Assembly: GCF_001038505.1 (NCBI RefSeq)
Contig: NZ_LDPY01000001.1
Location: 2,232,001-2,296,000, forward strand
DNA: 64,000 nt
Origin: Puniceibacterium sp. IMCC21224
Lineage (GTDB): Bacteria; Pseudomonadota; Alphaproteobacteria; Rhodobacterales; Rhodobacteraceae
Direction of reading: 5' to 3'
A program made the translations under genes and the position numbers. Each line of letters starts with the position of its first letter. Positions within the stretch are counted from its first letter, which is position 1. The notes under the pieces were generated by a model. The model was not told where the DNA came from, made no database searches, and worked only from the letters and a program-made list of their open reading frames with translations. Shown here in pieces: positions 8,290 to 15,450 of this stretch.

Positions 8290-8511
8290 CTATGCTGCTT
8301 CCTTACAAGCGCATACGAAAAGACGATCCTCGTTGCGGAGAGTGGAGAGAAGGCGGTCACGAAGCTGAGCCGCTGACCCAGCGTAATCAACCCACCATAC
8401 TGTTTCGAGAACCCTGCCCGCTTTTGAAGAAATCGAGCGGATCAGATCATCCATCTCTTTGTGAGACGGAGTTGGGCCGTTGAGATCGTAAGAGAGAAGA
8501 TAACTTGCCAT
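8290..8511 (-). CDS. Small Cas2/VapD-like ferredoxin-fold protein (passenger)
   Basis: A 73-residue protein beginning MASYLLSYDLNGPTPSHKEM. The opening hydrophobic strand ending in SYDL, then a helix, a strand with VWWVDYAGSA, and a C-terminal DRLFVCAC strand recall the small VapD/Cas2-like fold family, seen in proteins often named SinR-like or orphan Cas2-like. That family includes ribonucleases and toxins, but no activity can be read from this sequence. I chose the ATG at 8511 because AGGAG lies 9 nt upstream; the longer frame (from 8574) lacks such a site. No CRISPR array or cas1 is nearby, so a CRISPR role is unlikely. Confidence 0.65.
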   Translation of the reverse strand: MASYLLSYDLNGPTPSHKEMDDLIRSISSKAGRVLETVWWVDYAGSAAQLRDRLLSTLRNEDRLFVCACKEAA

Positions 8512-8631
8512 GAGATGAATCTCCTTTGTTGGCGTTAGATTGACGCCAACAGGAGACTTGACCGTGCTGCTCACCCGTGTAAAAAGAAGGGGTGATCACA
8601 AACTCTAGCCCCTGATGGCTAGTTCGAAATA

Positions 8632-8670
8632 GAGGCGGCAGGGCCACTAACCCCGACCGCCTCAATTTTT
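8632..8670 (+). terminator. Possible rho-independent terminator
   Basis: GAGGCGG (8632-8638) pairs with CCGCCTC (8657-8663), followed by AATTTTT. It could end plus-strand transcription entering from the 7795 gene before it opposes the transposase gene. The loop is long, so this is tentative. Confidence 0.4.
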
Positions 8671-8796
8671 CGTTGATCATGAATCATTTAGCTGGTCTAG
8701 TGGTGTTCCCCTTTCACCCCTACCATCTGTTGTGCCTCAAGCCGCCCGCTGCCAATAGCCCTTCCAGTTGCGCGACACTGGCGAACCCATCGCGTT

Positions 8797-9708
8797 CTAC
8801 ACCACGATCTGCGCCAGTGTGCCGTTGTCGGTGCGGCGGTTATCTTCCAACCATGCGGCGTGGTTTGCATACTGGTAAAGGTATTGAGGCGACACATGGT
8901 GGTGCTGGCCCTCAACCATGCGGCGCAGGCGGCTAAAGAAGCTTTCAACCATGTTGGTGTGTTTGCCGTGGTCGCTGTAAATCTCGGAGTGGTTCACGCG
9001 GTCAACGTAGTGGCCCAAGTGCAATTCATCCCAATGGTTGGCTTCATCCGCTGACATGGTGGACAGGCGCGACACGTTCTCGTTTGCCAGTGCTACACCT
9101 TCGCCCTCGGACATGCCCACGAATGGCAGTGTACGGCCCTCACGCTCACGCAGGGCAATTACAACGCGGCGCTTGCCTGTCTGGTGTTCTTTCTTGCGGC
9201 GATCAACACGATCCACCTTGGCGTTTTCAGGGCGGATATGGCCTCCGAAATACGCACCGTCAATTTCAACATGGCCCTCCAGCACTTCGCCGGTGTGGAC
9301 TTCCCGCGCCATTGCTTCGCGCAGTTTATGGGCCAGTACAAAGGCTGTCTTGTACTGGCAATCAAGGTCACGGCTCAGTTGAACCATGCTCACGCCCTTG
9401 GAGGCGTTCACGATGATGCAGATCGCCGCCCACAGGTCCACAAAGTCCATCTTGCGTGATGCAAAGATTGTGCCGGACGTGACGCTAAACTGGTGGTGAC
9501 ATGCCTTGCACTTGAACTTGCGGCGGGTGGTGATCTTGTAGGCTTCATCAAAACCGCAGCATGGGCAAACAGCTTCGCCATTTGTCTCAGGCCAGCGCAT
9601 CTCGCAAAACGTCTCATAGGCCGCATCTTCGCCAGCTTTGTAAATCGAACGCAGAGAGAGCGTCCGAGATGCTGCTGAAAGAAGGAAGTGTTGGGTCATT
9701 GTCATCAT
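8797..9708 (-). CDS. IS1595/ISXO2-type transposase
   Basis: The mobilising enzyme of the transposon. The protein (about 303 residues from MMTMTQHFLLSAASRTLSL) has an N-terminal zinc ribbon (CPCCGFDE...FKCKACHHQF, about residues 43-70) and an ISXO2-like DDE-type domain. The latter shows HVEIDGAYFGG (first Asp), MSADEANHWDEL (second Asp region) and KHTNMVESFFSRLRRMVEG, the H.N.ESFFS.L.R motif typical of IS1595. I begin at the Met codons at 9700-9708; the open frame extends to 9804 but crosses its likely promoter (ATGTGGATACATC region) and the divergent DUF6471 gene. No frameshift is seen, so it should be active. Confidence 0.92.
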   Translation of the reverse strand: MMTMTQHFLLSAASRTLSLRSIYKAGEDAAYETFCEMRWPETNGEAVCPCCGFDEAYKITTRRKFKCKACHHQFSVTSGTIFASRKMDFVDLWAAICIIVNASKGVSMVQLSRDLDCQYKTAFVLAHKLREAMAREVHTGEVLEGHVEIDGAYFGGHIRPENAKVDRVDRRKKEHQTGKRRVVIALREREGRTLPFVGMSEGEGVALANENVSRLSTMSADEANHWDELHLGHYVDRVNHSEIYSDHGKHTNMVESFFSRLRRMVEGQHHHVSPQYLYQYANHAAWLEDNRRTDNGTLAQIVV

Positions 9709-9802
9709 ATCCAGTGCTGTTGCACTAAATGTGGATACATCATGCACTCTTGTCAAGTGCTTTAGCACCATATATAATGACGAAAATATTATGGAGGGTG
9801 AC

Positions 9803-10027
9803 ATGGTAGACCGTACAGACTGGGAAGAAATGGCGAAGGGGTTGCTTCGGGCTGAAATGGCTCGGCGCGGAACAACATACGCTCAGCTTGTCGAAAAGCT
9901 GGCGGCTATCGGAGTTGAAGACAACGAGAGGAATTTACGCAATAAGGTCAGCAGGGGAAAATTTACCGCAGGATTCCTTTTACAATGCCTTTACGCTCTT
10001 GGATGTTCAAAATTGCAGCTGGATTAG
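9803..10027 (+). CDS. DUF6471 family protein (passenger)
   Basis: A 74-residue protein, MVDRTDWEEMAKGLLRAEMA, continuing with GTTYAQLVEKLAAIGVEDNE, RNLRNKVSRGKFTAGFLLQC and LYALGCSKL. This matches the DUF6471 family of short helix-turn-helix-like proteins in which a W..A..LL..E...RG.TY..L...L...G..E...N..NK..RG.F...F..Q pattern recurs. Such proteins are probably DNA-binding regulators; no function is established here. The ATG at 9803 has GGAGGG 5-10 nt upstream, better than the ATG at 9791 or 9731. It is divergent from the transposase gene (gap about 95 bp) and its 3' end overlaps the next gene by 43 nt, which suggests coupled translation. Confidence 0.75.
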   Translation: MVDRTDWEEMAKGLLRAEMARRGTTYAQLVEKLAAIGVEDNERNLRNKVSRGKFTAGFLLQCLYALGCSKLQLD

Positions 10028-10977
10028 TGTGCTTGGCTTTAATTGGATATGCTGGAAAGTATTCGTGGGACCAGTTTTCAGCCTACCAAGAGGATAAATC
10101 CGACGAACGCATATCCGCATCCCATGATGATGAGTATGCCACCCAACATCGCCCAAGTTCCTGCGGGGCCGTCATGCTCGAAGCTAGCCTCCTTGATGGC
10201 CTTGCTTGTTTGGCCGACAATATAACTGCCAGAGGCGGCGGCAAGCAGGCCGATTATGATTTGAAAGCCCAGCAAGATATGGCGGTATGGGCGTTTGGGA
10301 TGCTTATTATCACCGTCTGGCTTGCTGTTATCACATTTTTTGGTGTTTTCTTTGTCTGGCGAACCCTCAAGTCTACTCAAGACATGGCTAGGGTAACCCG
10401 TGACATCGGGAACCAGCAGACAAAAGCGGCTATACAAACTGTCGAGCAAGGACGAAAAGCCAACGACATCACGAGAGAGGCTATGCAGTCTGCAAACCGG
10501 CCCTTTATCGTCGTGATCCAAAAATTCTCTAATGAAAATGAATGGAGACACGGGAAAGAATCCGGTAGTTGGGAAGTTGAACTTCGGAATTACGGGAACG
10601 GTCCTGCTATCTTGCTTGATGCCCATTGGCAAACATGGGTTGGCCCGAACGAAGAAACTCCAGAGAACCGAAAAAACAAATTGTTGTCCAAGGGATTCGC
10701 TGGGTCTGTCGATGATGACATCATCCACCTGGGCAAATCTATCTCCAAAACTGTGTCGATCCAGAGGCTTGGAGAAGGCCAATTCCCACAAGGCGGCTCT
10801 GGAAACCAGATTACTATGGCGCTCCAAGACGGGAAGATTTTCGGCTGGCTTGATGTTTCCGTCGTCTATGAGAGCCTGTACGGAACCAAGCATGAGACCA
10901 GAGCGCTTTTCCGCATAGAGAATTTCCTCGGAACATCCACGCATTTCGGTGGAAACCAGCGCAACTACCGCACATAA
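9985..10977 (+). CDS. Two-span membrane protein, unknown function (passenger)
   Basis: A 330-residue protein without a family name I can give. It has a membrane span at about residues 7-26 (MFKIAAGLVCLALIGYAG), a loop, a second longer span at about 97-127 (AVWAFGMLIITVWLAVITFF), a helical linker rich in Gln/Lys, then a globular C-terminal domain (residues 165-330) beginning SANRPFIVV. Proteins with this layout are common near phage and mobile elements in alphaproteobacteria. The start overlaps DUF6471 by 43 nt and has only a weak ribosome site (GCAGGA, 14 nt upstream), so the start is uncertain. A 303-codon frame lies antisense (10078-10989) but shows no domain logic. Confidence 0.65.
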   Translation: MPLRSWMFKIAAGLVCLALIGYAGKYSWDQFSAYQEDKSDERISASHDDEYATQHRPSSCGAVMLEASLLDGLACLADNITARGGGKQADYDLKAQQDMAVWAFGMLIITVWLAVITFFGVFFVWRTLKSTQDMARVTRDIGNQQTKAAIQTVEQGRKANDITREAMQSANRPFIVVIQKFSNENEWRHGKESGSWEVELRNYGNGPAILLDAHWQTWVGPNEETPENRKNKLLSKGFAGSVDDDIIHLGKSISKTVSIQRLGEGQFPQGGSGNQITMALQDGKIFGWLDVSVVYESLYGTKHETRALFRIENFLGTSTHFGGNQRNYRT

Positions 10978-11009
10978 TACACTAATCATCCATCACCCCA
11001 TCCCGGTGA

Positions 11010-11034
11010 TTGGTGCGTTTGATACATAAGGCCG
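11010..11034 (-). repeat. Right terminal inverted repeat of the transposon
   Basis: Perfect 25-bp complement of 7727-7751, followed by the direct repeat CAAACACT (11035-11042) that also precedes the left repeat. Confidence 0.9.
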
Positions 11035-11042
11035 CAAACACT

Positions 11043-11536
11043 CATCCCGCATCCTACCGTTGAAGCTTTCCACAAAACCGTTTTGCATGGGCTTGCCAGG
11101 CGCGATGTAATGCCAGTCAACCTTGCGGTCTTCTTGCCACTTCAGGATCGCATTCGAAGTCAGCTTGGTTCCATTGTCGCTGACGACCATGCTGGGATAC
11201 CCCCGCATATCTGCGATCCGATCCAGCTCGCGGGCCACACGTTCGCCCGACAACGAGGTGTAGCCAACAGCAGCCAGACATTCCCGGCTGAAGTCATAGA
11301 TCACGTTCAATATGCGGAAACGACGACCGCACGACAGGCTGTCAGACACGAAGTCGAGCGACCAACGCTTTCGGCCCCTGTGGAATCGCTATGGGTGTTC
11401 TGGTGCCCACTGCACGCTTGCGACCGCTACGTTTACGCACTGTTAACCCTTCTTCGCGGTAGAACCGATACAGCTTCTTCCAATTCACCGCCCAGCCTTC
11501 ACGTTTGAGCAAGATGTGCAGCGGTAATCCCCCCAT
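11043..11536 (-). pseudogene. IS3-family orfB, 5' part, frameshifted and truncated
   Basis: Reads LHILLKREGWAVNWKKLYRF, YREEGLTVRKRSGRKRA, then in another frame [38 protein letters not shown] and [20 protein letters not shown]. These are the DDE core motifs of an IS3-family OrfB. A single-base frameshift lies near 11370: the expected RWSLDFVSD is read only after a shift at GGGCCGAAAGCG. The 5' end is replaced by IS3-family element 2, and the 3' end continues at 7551-7726 beyond the transposon. Confidence 0.85.
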
Positions 11537-11561
11537 TTTTAATGGGGTGCAGCCGTAGAAC

Positions 11562-12389
11562 TTACGCGGCCATTTTCAGTTTCTGTGCGGGTGTGATGCC
11601 GCCGATGCCCATGTTCGGGCGGTCGTTGTTGTAAGTCCAGAGCCATTGCGTGGCGAAGTCTTGGGCCTCCTCGATGTTTTCGATGATGTGTTGGTCCAGC
11701 CATTCATTCCTGACGGTGCGGTTGTAACGTTCGATGTAGGCGTTCTGCTGGGGCTGTCCTGGTTGGATGTGCTGGAGGGTAACACCTTGTTTCTCAGCCC
11801 ATTCCAGCAGCTTGATGCTGATGTATTCAGGGCCATTATCGACCCGGATCGTGCCGGGCTTGCCACGCCATTCGATGATGCGATCGAGGCTCCGGATCAC
11901 GCGTTCAGCAGGCAATGAAAAGTCGACCTCAATGCCAAGCCCTTCGCGGTTGAAGTCGTCCAGCACGTTCAGCAGTCGAAACTGACGACCGTCGCTCAGC
12001 CTGTCGGCCATAAAGTCCATCGACCAGGTCATGTTGGGGGCCTCGGGTACCGCCAGCGCGTCGGGTTTATCCCGCTTTAGCCGTTTGCGGGGCTTAATCC
12101 GCAGGTTCAGTTCCAGCGCGCAATAGATGCGATAGACCCGCTTATGGTTCCACGGATGACCTTTGACGTTGCGCAGGTGCAGATAGCAAAGTCCGAAGCC
12201 CCAAGTCTTCCTCGTATCCGTCAGCCCGACAAGCAAATCGGCAATCTGTTCGTTCTCATCGCTCAGAAGCGGGCTGTAGCGATAGCAGGTCTCGCTAACC
12301 CCAAAGGTGCGGCACGCCACGGCGACACTGACCCCGCGTCGCTCTACCGCCGTTGCGGCCATCTCTCGTCGCTGAGATGGCCCAGTCAC
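11562..12389 (-). CDS. IS3-family transposase OrfB (integrase core)
   Basis: A 275-residue DDE integrase with an N-terminal HTH_21-like part ([20 protein letters not shown]) and the catalytic residues in [12 protein letters not shown] (Asp), [12 protein letters not shown] (Asp) and [17 protein letters not shown] (Glu). It starts at the ATG at 12389, overlapping orfA by 4 nt. In IS3 elements the active enzyme is normally an OrfAB fusion made by -1 frameshifting; a run of six A (minus strand, 12390-12395) just before the orfA stop is well placed for it. No defect is visible. Confidence 0.92.
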   Translation of the reverse strand: MTGPSQRREMAATAVERRGVSVAVACRTFGVSETCYRYSPLLSDENEQIADLLVGLTDTRKTWGFGLCYLHLRNVKGHPWNHKRVYRIYCALELNLRIKPRKRLKRDKPDALAVPEAPNMTWSMDFMADRLSDGRQFRLLNVLDDFNREGLGIEVDFSLPAERVIRSLDRIIEWRGKPGTIRVDNGPEYISIKLLEWAEKQGVTLQHIQPGQPQQNAYIERYNRTVRNEWLDQHIIENIEEAQDFATQWLWTYNNDRPNMGIGGITPAQKLKMAA

Positions 12390-12667
12390 TTTTTTCCAAG
12401 GGCTTCCTTCAGCAACTCGTTCTGCATGCTCAACTCTGCGAACATCTTCTTCAGGCGTCGGTTCTCGTCTTCAAGCGCCTTGGTCTGCGCGATCATTGAA
12501 GCATCCATCCCGCCATACTTCGCCCGCCATTTGTAAAAGGACGCTGTGCTCATACCATGTTCGCGGCAAAGCTCGGCCACCGGAACACCGCCTTCGGCCT
12601 GGCGCAGGATCGCAAGGATCTGCGGCTCACTGTATCTCGTCATCTTCATCTGAATCTCCTCATGCAT
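12386..12667 (-). CDS. IS3-family transposase OrfA (helix-turn-helix)
   Basis: A 93-residue protein with a homeodomain-like HTH ([20 protein letters not shown], then [20 protein letters not shown]) and a C-terminal leucine zipper ([20 protein letters not shown]). This is the standard DNA-binding subunit of IS3 elements. The ATG at 12649 ([10 protein letters not shown]) is an equally good start. The gene ends ALGKK in the A6 run followed by TGA, where frameshifting into orfB is expected. Confidence 0.9.
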   Translation of the reverse strand: MHEEIQMKMTRYSEPQILAILRQAEGGVPVAELCREHGMSTASFYKWRAKYGGMDASMIAQTKALEDENRRLKKMFAELSMQNELLKEALGKK

Positions 12668-12857
12668 CTTGCCGAGAAAATTCTACTTCCGCAGCCCCTT
12701 ACTTTCGGGGGGGATTACCGGGGGATTACCAATAAATCACGCTCAAACCGCTCGTCACATGCCCAAACCACGGCTCAGCGCGACCAATAAGCTTGATCGC
12801 TGAGCAAAATGGCCGCAACCGTCAGCCGGTCTGCGTTCTACTCGGGAATGTCGGCTC

Positions 12858-14027
12858 TTAATTCCTGCAAAGGACAGCACAATAAAATCCATCACCACCC
12901 TCCAGGGGCGTAAAATGGTGGTCTGACAAAAGGGAGAAATCCTTATTGTGATCCAAAAATTTCTCTACTTGAAATTCGTTCTCCCGTTGGAATAGCGAGC
13001 ATGTCGCATAGACAAGGTGGCCTTGAGGCCTAACTAGTGCGGAAACTTGGTCAAATATTTCTTGTTGTCGCTGAATGACTTGATCAAGCTTTTCTTGGTT
13101 CAATAACCACTTCCCTTGCGGATCACGGCGCCATGACCCGCTGCCGGAACAGGGAGCATCAACGAGAACAGTGTCGAATTGTGATCCGTGGACTAGACTT
13201 TCAATGGAAACCTGTTTGACAGACGTGCCAGCTCTTGAGGCTCTTGGCTGTAAATCTTTCATTCTACGTGCGTCTACATCATGGGCGTAGAAAACTCCAG
13301 AAACGCGTCCAGCCACGGCCAAGACCTTGCCTCCTGCCCCAGCGCAAAAATCAAGCAGCTTTTGTCCTGTTTGCAGTGGGACCAAGTCAGCAACCGCTTG
13401 GGATGATGCATCCTGCAGCTCGACCTCACCATTTAGGAATGACGTTGAGTTACGGATCTTCCGCGCCCCTTCCAAAACTTGAACAGCAGATGGCGACAAC
13501 GGACTGATCTGCCCGATTATTCCTTCGGTAGCGAGTGAATCGATAGCATCACCCCGATTCAATTTCGAAAGATTTACGCGAAGATAGATGGGTGCCCTGA
13601 TTCTCAAAGCCTGGGTAATCGCCGCAGCTTTGTCGCCATAGGATCGGACTAATTCGGGCCAAATCCAATCTGGAAAGTCAGCACTTTCGCTAGCAACAAA
13701 GCCCTCTATTATACCTGAAATACGTTCATCATCACTCAGCTTTGGTGGTGCATAACCATCTACTCCGAAGATGGTTTCTGGATCTTGCCCCGACGCCCGA
13801 ACATAACCGAGTAAAAGCGCCCGCCCTGTCTGGCCTCCGCCGATCTCAGAAAAGCTCTGCATATTCCTAAGCACATCAAATAAAATATCCCCGATTGCGG
13901 CCCTATCCTTTGAACCAGCGTACCGATTGTTGCGCCCCCAGTTTGCTAGGGCCCTATCGGCTAGTTCTCCCGATTGGATATAATCGATTAAACCAATTGC
14001 GGCGTTAATCCGTGCTGCTGGTGTCAT
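12858..14027 (-). CDS. RsmB-type rRNA (cytosine-5) methyltransferase, complete divergent copy
   Basis: A 389-residue protein of the RsmB/NSUN family, which methylates a cytosine in 16S rRNA using SAM. The N-terminal NusB-like region (INAAIGLIDYI...) is followed by a pre-methyltransferase segment (PIYLRVNLSK), SAM motif LLDFCAGAGGKVLAVAGRVS (about residue 220), DTVLVDAPCSGSGSWRRDPQ with motif-IV cysteine, and HLVYATCSLFQREN with the catalytic cysteine. It ends GGDGFYCAVLCRN. Base composition is clearly more AT-rich than the core genes, and it lies between insertion sequences, so it was probably acquired. It could replace the broken rsmB at 6146-6616. Its start overlaps the stop of an upstream truncated gene. 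Confidence 0.88.
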   Translation of the reverse strand: MTPAARINAAIGLIDYIQSGELADRALANWGRNNRYAGSKDRAAIGDILFDVLRNMQSFSEIGGGQTGRALLLGYVRASGQDPETIFGVDGYAPPKLSDDERISGIIEGFVASESADFPDWIWPELVRSYGDKAAAITQALRIRAPIYLRVNLSKLNRGDAIDSLATEGIIGQISPLSPSAVQVLEGARKIRNSTSFLNGEVELQDASSQAVADLVPLQTGQKLLDFCAGAGGKVLAVAGRVSGVFYAHDVDARRMKDLQPRASRAGTSVKQVSIESLVHGSQFDTVLVDAPCSGSGSWRRDPQGKWLLNQEKLDQVIQRQQEIFDQVSALVRPQGHLVYATCSLFQRENEFQVEKFLDHNKDFSLLSDHHFTPLEGGDGFYCAVLCRN

Positions 14028-14251
14028 AGTTCTCTTCTCTCGGGCACTAAATATTTTGCGCTAAAATCGCTAGTGATGGCATTGCCGTTTCTACTAGAAA
14101 TCTCGATGATTTTATTGAGTTTGATTACCTCATTTCGCAATCTGTCCCGCTCTATGATCCACGCTTGGGCTTCGGATGAGGCCTTCTGCAGTGCATCTTC
14201 ATAGAATGCAATATTCTCACGGTTTTTTCCCTGTCCACGGTTTTTGGAGCG
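14024..14251 (-). pseudogene. 3' end of a truncated gene, coiled-coil tail
   Basis: An open frame without a start codon reads RSKNRGQGKNRENIAFYEDA, then LQKASSEAQAWIIERDRL, RNEVIKLNKIIEISS and ends ...EREL-like residues at a TGA that overlaps the ATG of the methyltransferase gene. The ERDRLRNEVIKLNKIIE stretch is coiled-coil-like. Low GC and tight coupling suggest it travelled with the methyltransferase gene as part of a foreign operon. Its 5' part is gone; the IS5-family end is at about 14307. I do not recognise the parent protein. Confidence 0.55.
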
Positions 14252-14360
14252 TCAGAAAACCACGCTGTTGAACCAAAAGCCAATCGTGCACAGACCTCTC
14301 TGAGATGACTGTGTTGCGTAAATCGGGTGGCGGCCAAACCTCCCCTTTCCCCAGACACAC

Positions 14361-15059
14361 TTATCCCGCGGCCTCTGTGACGGGTATGCCGAGCGCGGTG
14401 AAGCCGTTCATGACGGCAACACGGACCTGAAGCTCGGCAACCTGACGTTCAGGGGCCCGTGCCATCAGCCGTTGGCCCAGCAGTTTCAAGCAGTGCATCT
14501 TCGTCTCGACGCGACTTCGGCGGTGGTAGCCACTCCATTTTGGCCAAAGCGCGCGGCCGAGATATTTCGATGCCCGGAGGGCCTCGTTACGCGCAACCGC
14601 TCCGGCCGTATCTGGGGTCCAGGGCTTGGCATTCTTGCGGGGCGGGATCACGGCATGGGCGCCCCGTTCGGCGATGGTATGGTGGCACTTGCGTGTATCG
14701 TATAGGCACCGTCTGCGGTAACGCTGCCGATCTCCTGATCGGGCGGGATCTGGTCCAGCAGTTCCGGCAGCATGGGCGCGTCCCCGATATCGCTTCTGGT
14801 GGACTCGACCGCTCGGATTTCCAGTGTTTTCTCATCTATCCCGAGGTGGACCTTGCGCCAGACGCGGCGCTTGGTGCCACCCACTGCCCGGCAGTCGAAA
14901 CGCAGTTCCGATGAGAGGGATGCTTGCGGGCATTCCACTCCCCTTCGCCCTCCACCTTTATCCCGGTCAGTGGATCGTCAGCGAGCCCCGGCGCTTGAGC
15001 GCTTCGTTGTAGGCCCGCCAGTTCTTGATCTTGTAGGACGGGGGTGATGGTCTGCTCAT
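14361..15059 (-). pseudogene. IS5-family transposase, deleted and frameshifted
   Basis: The N-terminus (MSRPSPPSYKIKNWRAYNEA, from 15059) runs to RGSLTI and then jumps, by a deletion of about 100 codons, to TGIKVEGEGEWNARKH. A 38-nt hairpin insert (14882-14919) shifts the frame before GTKRRVWRKVHLGIDEKTLE. After SVTADGAY another shift leads to IPPRKNAKPWTPDTAG and the end RVAVMNGFTALGIPVTEAAG. The parts match the DDE_Tnp_1-type IS5 transposase common in Rhodobacterales. It cannot be functional. Confidence 0.85.
14882..14919. repeat. 38-nt hairpin insert in IS5 transposase (member B)
   Basis: On the minus strand it starts CCCTCTCAT, has a stem CGGAAC-TGC-GTTTCG (one G-U pair) and ends CTGCCGGGCAGTG. 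Removing it rejoins NARKH with GGTKRRVW, the normal transposase sequence. It has the same ends as the inserts in the unrelated IS481 transposase, but a different stem. Confidence 0.75.
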
Positions 15060-15247
15060 GTCCCACAGCTATCACGCTGGATTCACCGGGAAAATCCCAA
15101 ACCCGATTTGCCCAACAGAGTCATCTTGAGGTCATGATGAGGCGGGTTTCTTATGTGTTTGGTCCCATGGTTTGATGGTGCGATCCTTTCTGAGGAATGG
15201 AAGGAAGGCATATGGGACAAGTTCGTCACGGGAGCGCCACGTACTGT

Positions 15248-15285
15248 CCACCCGGCAGTGGTTTGCAAAGTAAACCATGAGAGGG
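15248..15285. repeat. Hairpin insert in IS481 copy 2 (member C, copy 2)
   Basis: Reverse complement of the 7475-7512 insert apart from one base in the loop (stem GGTTT/AAACC kept). It separates GSAT and HAVR in the transposase start exactly as in copy 1. Confidence 0.7.
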
Positions 15286-15318
15286 CATGTACGCCGTCAG
15301 AGTTGCAACACAGCGATC

Positions 15319-15355
15319 CCACTGCCCGGCAGGGTTATGCGAAGCATGATCCGGA
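15319..15355. repeat. Hairpin insert in IS481 copy 2 (member F)
   Basis: On the minus strand it starts near TGTCTCC, contains the stem ATGC-TTC-GCAT and ends CCCTGCCGGGCAGTGG. It joins the QRS codons directly to the RTAWEF region, so it lies at a deletion junction, as member E does in copy 1. Confidence 0.6.
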
Positions 15356-15450
15356 GACAGGCGCACTGCCTGGGAGTTCCTGCAGCACATACTCGAGGCC
15401 GTACCCTATCAGGTCCACACCCTTCTCACGGACAACGGCATTCAGTATCT

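Larger units (their letters stand above)
7727..11034. mobile_element. IS1595-type transposon with four passenger genes
   Basis: A 3,308-bp unit bounded by 25-bp perfect inverted repeats (7727-7751, beginning CGGCCTTATGTATCAAACG, and 11010-11034), flanked by the 8-bp direct repeat CAAACACT. It holds, in order, a 134-residue protein (+), a Cas2/VapD-like small protein (-), an IS1595/ISXO2-type transposase (-), a DUF6471 protein (+) and a two-span membrane protein (+). An 8-bp target duplication is the normal size for IS1595 elements, and some members of that family are known to carry passenger genes. All five genes look intact, and the repeats are identical, so the insertion is probably recent relative to its decayed surroundings. 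Confidence 0.85.
7545..11536 (-). mobile_element. IS3-family element 1, interrupted by the 7727-11034 transposon
   Basis: One end (TGTCCGCTAATTTAGGTTAG, from 7545) abuts the IS481 transposase start. The other end is lost at about 11523-11536, where the intact IS3-family element 2 begins. Its orfB is split in two by an IS1595-type transposon with the 8-bp duplication CAAACACT on each side (7719-7726, 11035-11042); joining the flanks restores the orfB codons DECL-NEHLF. Confidence 0.85.
11523..12730 (-). mobile_element. IS3-family element 2 (apparently intact)
   Basis: Complete orfA/orfB pair between imperfect inverted ends. The left end begins GGTAATCCCCCCATTTTT (11523) and the right end, on the other strand, begins GGTAATCCCCCCCGAAAG. 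A second copy of GGTAATCCCCC follows the right end (12720-12730), so the exact right border (12719 or 12730) is uncertain. It has truncated the older IS3-family element 1. Confidence 0.8.
14307..15122 (-). mobile_element. IS5-family element (internally deleted)
   Basis: Imperfect inverted ends are visible: GACTGTGTTGCGTAAATCGG at 14307 and, on the other strand from 15122, GACTCTGTTGGGCAAATCGG. About 815 bp long. The single transposase gene inside is broken (see next entry). It separates the foreign rsmB-like fragment from the second IS481 copy. Confidence 0.8.
15143..15450 (+). mobile_element. IS481-family element, copy 2 (fragment)
   Basis: A second copy of the IS481-type element on the plus strand. 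Upstream region from about 15143, start ATGGGACAAGTTCGTCACGG at 15212 (protein MGQVRHGSAT), then a hairpin insert, HAVRVATQRS, another hairpin insert, and a jump to RTAWEFLQHILEAVPYQVHT and LLTDNGIQY. It stops abruptly at about 15450, where IS3-type sequence begins. About 95 bp (7430-7528 and 15235-15333) are nearly identical to copy 1. Confidence 0.8.

Noticed and set aside
8290..8511. CRISPR-Cas system
   Set aside because: A Cas2-like fold is suspected, but there is no cas1, no other cas gene and no regular repeat-spacer array in the window.
8447..8680. A 77-codon minus-strand frame between the Cas2-like gene and the transposase
   Set aside because: It overlaps the better-supported 8290-8511 gene, lacks a ribosome site and covers a likely terminator.
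10078..10989. A 303-codon minus-strand frame inside the transposon
   Set aside because: It is antisense to the membrane protein gene at 9985-10977, which has a better codon pattern, clear spans and a recognisable layout.
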